Positions 7,689 to 16,156 of a stretch of DNA of 64,000 bases are shown here, piece by piece. The notes under the pieces were generated by a model that did not search any database, had not been told where the DNA came from, and worked only from the letters and a program-made list of their open reading frames with translations. This DNA comes from Bosea beijingensis (lineage in GTDB: Bacteria; Pseudomonadota; Alphaproteobacteria; Rhizobiales; Beijerinckiaceae). Positions within the stretch are counted from its first letter, which is position 1, and each line of letters starts with the position of its first letter. Made by a program: the position numbers and the translations under genes. The DNA lies in NCBI RefSeq assembly GCF_030758975.1, contig NZ_CP132359.1:3660008-3724007 (forward strand), given 5' to 3'.

Positions 7689-8552
7689 TCAGGGCGCCAG
7701 GTACTTGGCGTAGAGGGAAGGCGCCCGGTCGGCCCAGATGCCCGTGAAGCTGCGATAGCGCGCGACCTCGGCGAGGTCGATCTCGATCCGCAGCACGTCC
7801 TCGCGATCATGGTCGAGCGCGCCGAGCACGCGGCCATCCGGCGCCACTGCGCAGGAGCGACCGAAGAAGCGCTGCCCGCCCCGGCTGCCGCTGCGATTGC
7901 AGCTCAGGAAGAAGACGCCGTTCTCGGTCGCGCGCGTATAGGCGCGGTGGATGAAGAGCCCTTCGTCCGTCACCGCGGCATTCTCGGCCCCGAAGGAGGC
8001 CCAGACGGAGGTGACGATGCTCGCGCCCTGCAGGGCGAGGATGCGGGTGATCTCGGGGAAGCGGATATCGTAGCAGACCTGCATGCCGAGCCGTGTCCCG
8101 AAGACGGGATAGGTCTCGATGCTGTCGCCGCCGGTAAAGAACAGCTTCTCGTTCTGCCACTGGTGGATCTTGGTGTAGTCGCCGATCACGCCCTCCGGCC
8201 CGATCAGGACCGAGGCATTGCGCATCACGCCGGCACGCAGGCGATCTCGAAGCCCGAGCCCGATGACCAGATGTACGCGATGCTTCGCCGCGAGCGCGAC
8301 GAGCGCCCTGATCTCCTCGCCATCCGGCGCCGCGCAGGCCTCGTAGAGCGCCGCCCCGAAATGCGGGACATCGCTGATCACAGCCCCACCAGGCACCAGC
8401 GGTTCGACATAGCCGGTATTGGCGAGTTCTGGGAACAGGATGAGCTGCGCGCCCTTTGCTGCCTCGCCTGCGACGAACTCGTGGATGCGCCGGAAATTCT
8501 CGGCCGGCGCCAGGGACTGGACGTCCATTTGGACGAGGCTGGCCGAGATCAT
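7689..8552 (-). CDS. Nitrilase-superfamily carbon-nitrogen hydrolase
   Basis: The 287-residue protein has the complete nitrilase-superfamily triad: Glu42 (LILFPELANTGY), Lys127 (YTKIHQWQNEK) and Cys159 (MQVCYDIRFPE). Length and motifs fit the amidase/carbamoylase branch (N-carbamoylputrescine, N-carbamoyl-beta-alanine or omega-amidase types) better than true nitrilases. It lies just downstream of an aminotransferase gene with a 25-bp gap. Together with the second aminotransferase and PuuR-like regulator, this suggests degradation of polyamine-derived or beta-amino compounds. The exact substrate is not determined. Confidence 0.85.
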   Translation of the reverse strand: MISASLVQMDVQSLAPAENFRRIHEFVAGEAAKGAQLILFPELANTGYVEPLVPGGAVISDVPHFGAALYEACAAPDGEEIRALVALAAKHRVHLVIGLGLRDRLRAGVMRNASVLIGPEGVIGDYTKIHQWQNEKLFFTGGDSIETYPVFGTRLGMQVCYDIRFPEITRILALQGASIVTSVWASFGAENAAVTDEGLFIHRAYTRATENGVFFLSCNRSGSRGGQRFFGRSCAVAPDGRVLGALDHDREDVLRIEIDLAEVARYRSFTGIWADRAPSLYAKYLAP

Positions 8553-8577
8553 GCGGTGGCTCCAGCGATGCGCATCG

Positions 8578-9903
8578 TCAGCCCTTCACCGCCGCGTCGA
8601 TGGCACCCGCGATCCGCTCGACGATCAGGTCGATCTCTTCGGGGCTGATGATGTAGGGCGGCGCCAGCAGCACATGATCACCGAGGCGCCCGTCGATCGT
8701 GCCACCCATCGGATAGCTCAGCAGGCCGCGCGCCATCGCTTCCTTCTTGATCCGGGCATGGATCTTCAGCGCCGGGTCGAAGGGCGCCTTCGTCTCCTTG
8801 TCGGCGACGATCTCGATGCCGCGGAACAGCCCGCGCCCACGGATATCGCCGACATGGGGGTGCTGGCCGAGCCGCGCATCGAGCCCGGCCTGCAGGCGCA
8901 AGCCCATCAGGCGGACATTCTCCAGCATCTCCGGCTGCGAGATCAATTCGACGACCTTGAGCGCCGCCGCCGCCGCCATCGGGTGGCAGATATAGGTATG
9001 GCCGTGCTGGAACAGCCCGGAGCCTTCGGCGAAGGCGCGGTAGATCTTGTCAGACAGCATCACCGCGCCGATCGGCTGGTAGCCGCCGCCGAGCCCCTTG
9101 GCGATGGTGACGAGGTCGGGCGAGATGCCCTCCTGCTCGCAGGCGAAGAGCGTGCCGGTGCGACCCATGCCGCACATCACCTCGTCGAGGATCAGCAGGA
9201 CTCCATACTTGTCGCAGATACGGCGGATGCGGGCGAAATAATCCGCGACCGGGCCGACGGCGCCGAGCGTCGCGCCGACCACCGGCTCGGCGATGAAGGC
9301 GATGACCTGATCCGCGCCGAGTTCAAGGATCTTGACTTCGAGTTCGTCGGCGAGACGGGCGGCATAGGTTTCCGGCGTCTCGCCGTCTTTCTGGTCGCGA
9401 TAGGCGTAGCAGGGCGAGACATGGTGGGTTTCAGGCAGGATCGGCTGGAACTGCGCCCGCCGCCAGGCGTTCCCGCCGGCCGCCAGCGCCCCCAGCGTGT
9501 TGCCGTGATAGCTCTGCCGGCGCGCGATGAAATGGCGGCGCTGCGGCTGGCCGAGCTCGACGAAATACTGCCGCGCCATCTTCATCGCGGCCTCGACGGC
9601 CTCGGAGCCGCCCGAGACGAGATAGACGTAGTCGAGCCCGTCCGGCGCCAGCGCGACCAATCGCTCGGCCAGCTCCTCGGCGACATCGGTGGTGAAGAAG
9701 GAGGTGTGCGCGTAGGCGATGCGGTCCATCTGCGCGCGCATCGCGGCCATGACCTCGGGGTGGCCGTGGCCAAGGCAGGAGACGGCGGCGCCCCCCGAAC
9801 CGTCGACATAGCTACGCCCGTCCTGGTCGGTGATATAGACGCCCCGCCCCGCGACGGCTTGCGGCAGACGGCCGCCGATCGAGCGATGGAGAATCCTGGT
9901 CAT
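8578..9903 (-). CDS. Class III PLP-dependent aminotransferase
   Basis: The 441-residue aminotransferase has the fold-type I signature LLILDEVMCGMGRTG (Asp240) and PLP lysine 269 in TIAKGLGGGYQP. The aspartate-to-lysine spacing and the SGGSEAVEAAMKMAR segment are typical of omega-amino-acid or diamine:pyruvate aminotransferases. The ATG at 9903 follows GGAG and gives the usual length; the longer frame to 10059 adds low-complexity Arg-rich sequence. It forms a block with the nitrilase downstream and another aminotransferase upstream. A role in diamine or beta-alanine catabolism is inferred. Confidence 0.85.
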   Translation of the reverse strand: MTRILHRSIGGRLPQAVAGRGVYITDQDGRSYVDGSGGAAVSCLGHGHPEVMAAMRAQMDRIAYAHTSFFTTDVAEELAERLVALAPDGLDYVYLVSGGSEAVEAAMKMARQYFVELGQPQRRHFIARRQSYHGNTLGALAAGGNAWRRAQFQPILPETHHVSPCYAYRDQKDGETPETYAARLADELEVKILELGADQVIAFIAEPVVGATLGAVGPVADYFARIRRICDKYGVLLILDEVMCGMGRTGTLFACEQEGISPDLVTIAKGLGGGYQPIGAVMLSDKIYRAFAEGSGLFQHGHTYICHPMAAAAALKVVELISQPEMLENVRLMGLRLQAGLDARLGQHPHVGDIRGRGLFRGIEIVADKETKAPFDPALKIHARIKKEAMARGLLSYPMGGTIDGRLGDHVLLAPPYIISPEEIDLIVERIAGAIDAAVKG

Positions 9904-9998
9904 CTCGGCTCCCCGGATTGGCGTGGGCACACCACATCGGGCGGCGCTGATACCAGCACGGTAGGCGACGGACCGATCCGGACACAAGCCGGTGCGTC

Positions 9999-10030
9999 TT
10001 CGATACGGCGACCTGCGCCGTCGTATCGAA
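9999..10030. promoter_or_regulatory. Inverted repeat upstream of the aminotransferase
   Basis: TTCGATACG (9999-10007) and CGTATCGAA (10022-10030) form perfect 9-bp arms around a 14-base GC-rich centre. The repeat lies 96 bp before the aminotransferase start and may be an operator or an mRNA hairpin. No regulator can be assigned from sequence alone. Confidence 0.4.
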
Positions 10031-10092
10031 ACACTCATCCCGGCCTGAAAGCCCTCCACCTCGAAAGGACGGAGGGACTGTGGTCAAACCGC

Positions 10093-11442
10093 TCAGGCCA
10101 CCTGCTTAAGCGCGCCGCGCAGCGTATCGACCATCTCGCCGATCTGATCTTCCTCGACGATCAGCGGTGGCGACAGCGCGATGATGTCGCCGGTCACGCG
10201 GATCAGCAGCCCCTTCTCGAAGCAGTCGACGAAGACCTCATAGGCGCGGGCGCCGGGCGCGCCATCACGCGACGCGAGCTCGATGCCGGCGACGAGGCCG
10301 AGATTGCGGATGTCGATGACATGCGGGGCATCGCGTAGCGAATGCATCGCGTTCTCCCAGGCCGAGGCCAGCGTCGCCGCCCGCGTCAGCAGCCCCTCGG
10401 CCGCATAGATGTCGAGCGTGGCGAGGCCCGCCGCGCAGGCAACGGGATGACCGGAATAGGTGTAGCCGTGGAACAGCTCGATCATCCCCTCCGGCCCGTG
10501 CATCAGGCCGTCATGCACCCTGCGGCTGGCGAAGACCGCGCCCATCGGCACCGCGCCGTTGGTCAGGCCCTTGGCCGTGGTCATCAGGTCCGGCATCACC
10601 CCGAAATAATCGGCGGCGAAGGGCGTGCCGAGGCGGCCGAACCCGGTGATGACCTCGTCGAAGATCAGCAGGATGCCGTGCTTCGTCGCAATCTCGCGCA
10701 GGCGCTGCAGATAGCCCTTCGGCGGCAGCAGCACGCCGGTGGAGCCGGCCATCGGCTCGACGATGACGGCCGCGATCGTTTCCGCGCCATGCAAAGCGAC
10801 CAGCCGCTCGAGATCGTCGGCAAGCTCCGCGCCATGCTCGGGCAGGCCACGGGTGAAGGCGTTGCGGGCGGGATTATGGGTGTGGCGCAGGTGGTCGGTG
10901 CCCGGCAACTGCGGGAAGACGCGGCGGTTGTTGACGAGGCCGCCGACCGAGATGCCGCCGAAGCCGACGCCGTGATAGCCGCGCTCGCGTCCGATCAGGC
11001 GGGTCCGCGTGCCCTGGCCGATGGCGCGCTGATAGGCGACCGCGATCTTGAGCGCGGTATCGACCGATTCAGAACCCGAGCCGGTGAAGAACACGCGGTC
11101 GAGCTTGTTCGCGCCCTCGCCCGGGGCGATGGCGGCGAGCCGCTCGGCGAAATCGAACACGATGGGGTGGCCCATCTGGAAGGCCGGCGCGAAATCGAGC
11201 TCGGCGATCTGGTGCGACACGGCCTCGCTGATCTGCCGGCGGCCATGGCCGGCATTGCAGCACCATAGGCCCGCCGTGCCGTCCATGACCTTGCGGCCAT
11301 CCTCGGTGGCGTAATGCATGCCGCTGGCGCTGGCGAGCAGGCGCGGCGCCTGCTTGAACTGCCGGTTCGCGGTGAACGGCATCCAGAAGGCATCGAGCGA
11401 ACGGGCGTTCTGCAGCGCGGACGGCTTGGTGTTGACGGTCAT
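10093..11442 (-). CDS. Omega-amino-acid:pyruvate aminotransferase (class III)
   Basis: The 449-residue class III aminotransferase resembles beta-alanine/omega-amino-acid:pyruvate transaminases: N-terminal LDAFWMPFTANRQFK, the GLWCCNAGHGR segment, PLP-phosphate site SGSES, Asp262 in LLIFDEVITGFGR and PLP lysine 291 in TTAKGLTNGAVPMG. The ATG at 11442 is preceded by AAGGGAGACC. It is transcribed divergently from a PuuR-like regulator and lies 189 bp upstream of a second class III aminotransferase. Likely substrates are beta-alanine, gamma-aminobutyrate or diamines. Confidence 0.88.
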   Translation of the reverse strand: MTVNTKPSALQNARSLDAFWMPFTANRQFKQAPRLLASASGMHYATEDGRKVMDGTAGLWCCNAGHGRRQISEAVSHQIAELDFAPAFQMGHPIVFDFAERLAAIAPGEGANKLDRVFFTGSGSESVDTALKIAVAYQRAIGQGTRTRLIGRERGYHGVGFGGISVGGLVNNRRVFPQLPGTDHLRHTHNPARNAFTRGLPEHGAELADDLERLVALHGAETIAAVIVEPMAGSTGVLLPPKGYLQRLREIATKHGILLIFDEVITGFGRLGTPFAADYFGVMPDLMTTAKGLTNGAVPMGAVFASRRVHDGLMHGPEGMIELFHGYTYSGHPVACAAGLATLDIYAAEGLLTRAATLASAWENAMHSLRDAPHVIDIRNLGLVAGIELASRDGAPGARAYEVFVDCFEKGLLIRVTGDIIALSPPLIVEEDQIGEMVDTLRGALKQVA

Positions 11443-11500
11443 GACGGTCTCCCTTGGTGGCCCGTCAGTGCTCATGTTTTCGCCAGCGCAACAAGTCTGT

Positions 11501-11558
11501 TTCAAGATCAGCCTAATTCCTTGAAAAACCTGGATCGATCTCGATATCGTTCAAGATC
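11501..11558. promoter_or_regulatory. TTCAAG/CTTGAA sites between aminotransferase and PuuR-like gene
   Basis: TTCAAGATC occurs at 11501-11509 and again at 11550-11558, with the inverted form CTTGAA at 11520-11525 between them. They lie in the 140-bp divergent promoter region. They are a reasonable operator candidate for the PuuR-like repressor. Confidence 0.45.
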
Positions 11559-11582
11559 GAGAACAGCAGGAACAGGCCCGCG

Positions 11583-12131
11583 ATGAGTATCGATGTCGGA
11601 GCACGGCTCAGATATGTCCGGATGCAGCGCGGTCTGTCGCAGCGCGCGCTCGCCAAGCAGGCCGGCGTGACCAATTCCTCGATCTCGCTGATCGAGGCCA
11701 ACGAGGTGAATCCCTCGGTCGGCGTGCTCAAGCGCATCCTCGACGGCCTTCCGATCAGCCTCTCGGAGTTCTTCGCCTTCGAACCGGAGAAGCCGCGCCA
11801 GGTGTTCTACCAGGCCGAGGAGCTGGTCGAGATCGGCAAAGGCGGCATCTCCTTCCGCCAGGTCGGCGAGAACCTGTTCGGTCGGGCGCTCCAGATCATC
11901 AAGGAGCGCTACGAGCCCGGCGCCGATACCGGCCGCGTGATGCTGAACCACGAGGGCGAGGAAGGCGGCGTCGTCATCAGCGGCCGAATGGAACTGACCG
12001 TCGGCGAGGAGCGCCGCATTCTCGGCCCCGGCGACGCCTATTATTTCGAGAGCAACCGCCCGCATCGGTTCCGCTGCGTCGGCCCGGTTCCCTGTGAGAT
12101 GGTCAGCGCCTGCACCCCGCCGACCTTCTAG
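11583..12131 (+). CDS. XRE/cupin transcriptional regulator, PuuR-like
   Basis: The 182-residue protein has an N-terminal XRE helix-turn-helix (about residues 8-62: LRYVRMQRGLSQRALAKQAG, then TNSSISLIEANEVNPSVGVL). A C-terminal cupin (about 105-178) contains GEEGGVVISGRMELTVGEE and PGDAYYFESNRPHRFRC. This is the architecture of PuuR, the putrescine-responsive repressor. It is divergent from the omega-aminotransferase, so it probably senses a polyamine or omega-amino acid and controls both aminotransferase genes and the nitrilase. Confidence 0.85.
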   Translation: MSIDVGARLRYVRMQRGLSQRALAKQAGVTNSSISLIEANEVNPSVGVLKRILDGLPISLSEFFAFEPEKPRQVFYQAEELVEIGKGGISFRQVGENLFGRALQIIKERYEPGADTGRVMLNHEGEEGGVVISGRMELTVGEERRILGPGDAYYFESNRPHRFRCVGPVPCEMVSACTPPTF

Positions 12132-12536
12132 GCGTGCGGCGCTCGGGAATAACAGCTTCAAACCACCCTTGTCATTCCGGGGCTTCGCGCAGCGAAGAAC
12201 CCGGAACCCAAGACTGGGCAAGCCCCCTCTCAACCGGACGCCGGATGCCCCACCTAGTCGTGGATTCCGGGTTTGCGCCTACGGTGCACCCCGGAATGAC
12301 AGAAGGGCGCGCGGCGTCGCCTCATTCGATTCCTGCATGATAATAATTGGATGATTTAATTTGAAAATCCGCGCTACGGCCCCATCATACCGCCAAACAA
12401 TATAACAATTCCGGGGCACAATACTTCGACTCCTATTGACGATGCCTATCCCGTCGACAGTCGAAGCTGCCGGCGTATGGCCTCGAAATCCCGATCGAAG
12501 TCAAACCAACCTCCCCGGCAACACCAGGGACGAAAC
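12132..12536. other. Intergenic region: palindromic repeat plus AT-rich promoter segment
   Basis: The first part is filled by the palindromic repeat at 12170-12301. The second part (about 12335-12440) is markedly AT-rich for this genome and probably carries the promoter of the ABC importer that starts at 12537. No open frame of interest is seen. Confidence 0.6.
12170..12301. repeat. Palindromic repeat element, TGTCATTCCGGGG family
   Basis: Perfect 13-bp terminal inverted repeats, TGTCATTCCGGGG (12170-12182) and CCCCGGAATGACA (12289-12301), enclose further imperfect arms (AACCCGGAACCCA against TGGATTCCGGGTTT). The 132-bp element has no coding capacity and resembles the intergenic palindromes common in Bradyrhizobium, Rhodopseudomonas and Bosea-like genomes. 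As a cruciform-forming sequence it may also stop transcription from the PuuR-like gene. Confidence 0.8.
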
Positions 12537-14141
12537 ATGAATAGGCGCGATTTCCTGAAGCTCGCCGCGCAGTCGGCTGTCTTTACGCAGTTGGCTCCGT
12601 TCTTTACTGCGCCGGCACATGCGGCCGACAAGAAGGAACTCCGCTACATTCCCGAGGCGGACCTGAACATCCTCGATCCGGTCTGGAGCACCTCGACCAT
12701 CGTGCAGGTCTATGGCCATCTGGTGTTCGACACGCTCTACGGCTTCGACAAGGACTATAATGTCCACCCGCAGATGGCTGAGGGTCACACCATCTCGGAC
12801 GACAAGCTGCAATGGACGATCAAGCTGCGCGACGGCCTGCAGTTCCATGACGGAACGCCCGTTCTCGCCAAGGATTGCGTCGCCAGCATCAATCGCTGGG
12901 GAAAGCGCGACTTCATGGGCGCGGCCCTGCTCGGGGTCGTCGACACGATGACCGCCGTCGACGACCGCACGCTCCAGTTCAAGCTCAAGAAGCCGTTCCC
13001 GCTGCTGCCGATGACGCTGGCCACCAGCGGCTCGAACATGCCGGCGATCATGCCCGAGCGCATCGCCATGACCTCGCCGACCGAGCAGATCCGCGAGAGC
13101 ATCGGCTCCGGCCCCTATCGTTTCGCCAAGGAGCAATGGGTCTCCGGCTCCAAGGCCGTCTTCGAGAAATTCGCCGGCTACAAGCCGCGGACCGACTCGT
13201 TCCCGCCGACCTATACCGCCGGCCCGAAGATCGCGCATTTCGAGCGGATCGTCTGGAACATCATCCCGGATGCCTCGACCGCCGCGGCCGCCCTCCAGGC
13301 CGGCGAGATCGACATGATCGAGATGGTCGGCGCCGATTTCCTGCCCGTGCTCAAGGCCGATCCCAATATCCGCCTGCTGCCGCGCACGACGCCGAATTTC
13401 GCGGTGATGCGCTTCAACCATCTCCAGCCGCCGTTCAACAACCCCGTAATCCGGCGCGCGCTGCTGAAGGCCTTCGATCAGCGGGCGATCATGTCCGGCA
13501 CCTTCGGCGAGGAGAACGTGGCGTTCTGGCAGTCCGGCGTCGGCTTCTTCAGCCCGGATTCGCCGATGACGACCACAATCGGCCTGGAGGCCTTCACCAG
13601 CCCCCGCGACATCAAGAAGGCGGCCGAGGAGATCAAGGCCGCCGGCTATAACGGCGAGCGCGTCGTCGTGCTCGATCCCGTCGACTATCCCTGGACGCAT
13701 CCCTGCACGCTGCTGGCCGCCGACACGCTGAAGAAGGTCGGCCTCAACGTCGACATCCAGGCGATGGACTGGGGCACGCTGATGCAGCGCCGTCTCAGCA
13801 AGGAGCCTGCAGACAAGGGCGGCTGGAACGTCTTCCTCACCGCACTCTCCGGCATGAGCAACTTCAACCCCGTCGGCCATATCGGCCTGCGCGGCAACGG
13901 CAACGAGGCCTGGGTCGGCTGGCCGACGGCGCCGCGCCTGGAGGAACTGCGCCAGCAATGGCTCGATGCGCCCGACGTCGCCACGCAGAAGAAGATCTGC
14001 GAGGAGATCCAGAAGCAGGCGCTGATCGACGTGCCTTATATCCCGCTCGGCGGCTTCGCCACCGTCAGCGGCTACCGGAGCAACGTCACGGATATCCAGC
14101 TCCAGCGGCCGCTCTTCTTCACGATGACCGCCAAGGGCTGA
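12537..14141 (+). CDS. Peptide/nickel-type ABC transporter substrate-binding protein (SBP_bac_5)
   Basis: The 534-residue periplasmic binding protein has a twin-arginine signal (NRRDFLKLAAQSAVF, cleavage after AHA near residue 29). It shows the cluster-C features of DppA/OppA-type proteins, such as LRDGLQFHDGTPV and GSGPYRF. GGGACGAAAC precedes the chosen ATG at 12537; the frame opens earlier at 12477 without support. It heads an operon with two permeases and an amidohydrolase. The ligand may therefore be a cyclic amide or ureide rather than a peptide. Confidence 0.9.
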   Translation: MNRRDFLKLAAQSAVFTQLAPFFTAPAHAADKKELRYIPEADLNILDPVWSTSTIVQVYGHLVFDTLYGFDKDYNVHPQMAEGHTISDDKLQWTIKLRDGLQFHDGTPVLAKDCVASINRWGKRDFMGAALLGVVDTMTAVDDRTLQFKLKKPFPLLPMTLATSGSNMPAIMPERIAMTSPTEQIRESIGSGPYRFAKEQWVSGSKAVFEKFAGYKPRTDSFPPTYTAGPKIAHFERIVWNIIPDASTAAAALQAGEIDMIEMVGADFLPVLKADPNIRLLPRTTPNFAVMRFNHLQPPFNNPVIRRALLKAFDQRAIMSGTFGEENVAFWQSGVGFFSPDSPMTTTIGLEAFTSPRDIKKAAEEIKAAGYNGERVVVLDPVDYPWTHPCTLLAADTLKKVGLNVDIQAMDWGTLMQRRLSKEPADKGGWNVFLTALSGMSNFNPVGHIGLRGNGNEAWVGWPTAPRLEELRQQWLDAPDVATQKKICEEIQKQALIDVPYIPLGGFATVSGYRSNVTDIQLQRPLFFTMTAKG

Positions 14142-14152
14142 GGCACAGCCCC

Positions 14153-15094
14153 ATGCTCTCCCATATCGCACGCCGGCTGCTCGCAGCGCTGCCGGTCATG
14201 ACCTTCGTCGCCTTGTTCGTCTTCGGCCTGCTCTATCTCGCGCCGGGTGATCCCGCCGCGATCATGGCCGGGGACCAGGCGACGGCGGCCGACATCGCCC
14301 GCATCCGCATCGCGCTGAAGCTCGACGACCCGTTCCCGATCCGCTTCGGGAACTGGGTCTGGAGCCTGCTGCAGGGCGATCTCGGCCTCTCGCTCTTCAC
14401 CAACCAGCCGGTCGCCGCGATGATCGCGCAGCGCCTGGAGCCGACCTATCTGCTGATGCTGATGACCCTGGTCATCTCGGTCGCCATGGCCCTGCCGATC
14501 GGCGTGATCGCCGCCTGGAAGCACAACACGACGAGCGACCGCGCCGTCATGGTCTTCGCCGTGCTCAGCTTCTCGCTGCCCTCCTTCGTCGTGGGCTACC
14601 TGCTGGCCTTCGTCTTCGGCCTGCAACTGCGCTGGCTGCCGGTGCAGGGCTATGTGCCGATGTCGAACGGCCTCTGGCCGGCCGTGCGCAGCCTGCTCCT
14701 GCCGGCGATCGCGCTGGGCAGCGTCTATATCGGCCTGCTCGCCCGCATCACCCGCGCCACCATGCTGGAGGTGCTGGAGCAGGACTATGTCCGCACCGCC
14801 CGCGCCAAGGGCGTCGAGGATCGCAAGGTCCTGTTCAAGCACGCGCTGAAGAACTGCTCCGTACCGATCATCACCACCATCGGCAGCGGCGTCGCGCTTC
14901 TGATCGGCGGCGCCATCGTCACCGAGACCGTCTTCGCCATCCCCGGGCTCGGGCGCCTCACCGTCGATGCCATCCTGCGCCGCGACTACCCCGTCATCCA
15001 GGGCGTCATCCTGCTGTTCAGCTTCATGTACGTGCTCGTGAACCTGCTGGTCGACATGCTCTACACCGTCTTCGATCCGAGGATCCGCTATTGA
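14153..15094 (+). CDS. DppB-type ABC transporter permease
   Basis: The 313-residue inner-membrane protein has the DppB/OppB layout: an N-terminal helix (MLSHIARRLLAALPVMTFVA), LYLAPGDPAAIMAG, then five further helices. The EAA-type loop is YVRTARAKGVEDRKVLFKHA with GGAIVTETVFAIPGLGRL. It lies 11 bp behind the binding-protein gene and overlaps the next permease by 4 bp. It forms the translocation channel with that permease. No ATPase gene is in the operon. Confidence 0.9.
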   Translation: MLSHIARRLLAALPVMTFVALFVFGLLYLAPGDPAAIMAGDQATAADIARIRIALKLDDPFPIRFGNWVWSLLQGDLGLSLFTNQPVAAMIAQRLEPTYLLMLMTLVISVAMALPIGVIAAWKHNTTSDRAVMVFAVLSFSLPSFVVGYLLAFVFGLQLRWLPVQGYVPMSNGLWPAVRSLLLPAIALGSVYIGLLARITRATMLEVLEQDYVRTARAKGVEDRKVLFKHALKNCSVPIITTIGSGVALLIGGAIVTETVFAIPGLGRLTVDAILRRDYPVIQGVILLFSFMYVLVNLLVDMLYTVFDPRIRY

Positions 15095-15963
15095 CCGCCA
15101 TCACCTCCGACGCCGCGCCGCGTGGCGCCGGGCAGAGCCGGTTCGGGCGGCTCGCCCGCAATCCGAGCATCGCCTGCGGCGCTGCTGTCCTCGCCCTGCT
15201 CGTGCTGATCGCGCTGCTTGCGCCCTGGCTCGGCACGCGCGACCCGACGGCGATTTCGGCCTTCGACCGCGCCAAGCTGCCGTCCGCGACCTTCTGGTTC
15301 GGCACCGACATGCTCGGCCGCGACCTTTATTCCCGCGTGCTCTACGGCACGCGCGTCTCGCTCATCGTCGGCTTCTCGGTGGCGATCGGCGCGACCATCC
15401 TCGGCGTGCTGATCGGCGTCTTCGCGGGCTTCCTGCCGCGCTTCGACGCCTTCGTCATGCGGGTCATGGACGGGCTGATGGCGATCCCCTCGATCCTGCT
15501 CGCCATCGCGCTGATCGCGCTCAACCGCGCCTCGATCTGGAACGTGATCCTGGCGGTCACCATCGCCGAGACGCCGCGCGTCGTGCGCCTGATCCGCGGC
15601 GTCGTGCTCTTCCTGCGCGAGGAGCCCTATGTCGAGGCGGCGCGCTCCTGCGGCGCCAGCGTGCCCTGGCTCGTCTTCCGCCACATCCTGCCCAACACCT
15701 TCGCACCGATCGCGGTCCAGGCGACCTATATCTGCGCGGTCGCGATCCTGGCGGAAGCGGCTCTCTCCTTCATCGGCGCCGGCGTGCCGCCGTCCACCCC
15801 GTCCTGGGGCAACATCATGGCCGAGGGCCGGGCACTCTGGCAGATCAAGCCCTACATCATCTTCTTCCCCGCGCTGTTCCTCTCGATCACCGTGCTTGCC
15901 ATCAACATGCTCGGCGACGGCTTGCGCGACGCCCTCGACCCACGCCTGCGCAAGCGGGTGTGA
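15091..15963 (+). CDS. DppC-type ABC transporter permease
   Basis: The 290-residue permease starts at TTG 15091, which overlaps the previous stop codon (TTGA). It has the DppC landmarks FWFGTDMLGRDLYSRVLYG, EAARSCGASVPWLVFRHILP in the EAA loop, and AALSFIGAGVPPSTPSWG, ending in DGLRDALDPRL. It completes the membrane part of the importer begun at 12537. DppD/DppF-like ATPases must come from elsewhere. Confidence 0.9.
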   Translation: MTAITSDAAPRGAGQSRFGRLARNPSIACGAAVLALLVLIALLAPWLGTRDPTAISAFDRAKLPSATFWFGTDMLGRDLYSRVLYGTRVSLIVGFSVAIGATILGVLIGVFAGFLPRFDAFVMRVMDGLMAIPSILLAIALIALNRASIWNVILAVTIAETPRVVRLIRGVVLFLREEPYVEAARSCGASVPWLVFRHILPNTFAPIAVQATYICAVAILAEAALSFIGAGVPPSTPSWGNIMAEGRALWQIKPYIIFFPALFLSITVLAINMLGDGLRDALDPRLRKRV

Positions 15964-16022
15964 CACCTGAATGCCTCCACGGGGAGCCAAGCTCGGTAAG
16001 CCCCACTCACCGTGGATAACTT

Positions 16023-16055
16023 GCCCCGCCGCGCGACACCGGCGGGGCGCCTTTT
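16023..16055 (+). terminator. Rho-independent terminator
   Basis: GCCCCGCCG (16023-16031) pairs perfectly with CGGCGGGGC (16040-16048) around an 8-base loop and is followed by GCCTTTTA. It lies between the permease operon and the amidohydrolase, so the latter may have its own promoter or depend on readthrough. Confidence 0.7.
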
Positions 16056-16156
16056 ATGCCGACGGCATTGGCCTGCTGGCTCTATGATCCGGCAGGCCAA
16101 AGCCGTCATCGACGTTGAGAAGCCGGCCTCGCCGGTCTGGAAGAAGGAGACGCCTC

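Noticed and set aside
8419-10338. 639-codon plus-strand frame
   Set aside because: Antisense to the class III aminotransferase and its neighbours; no domain and no ribosome site.
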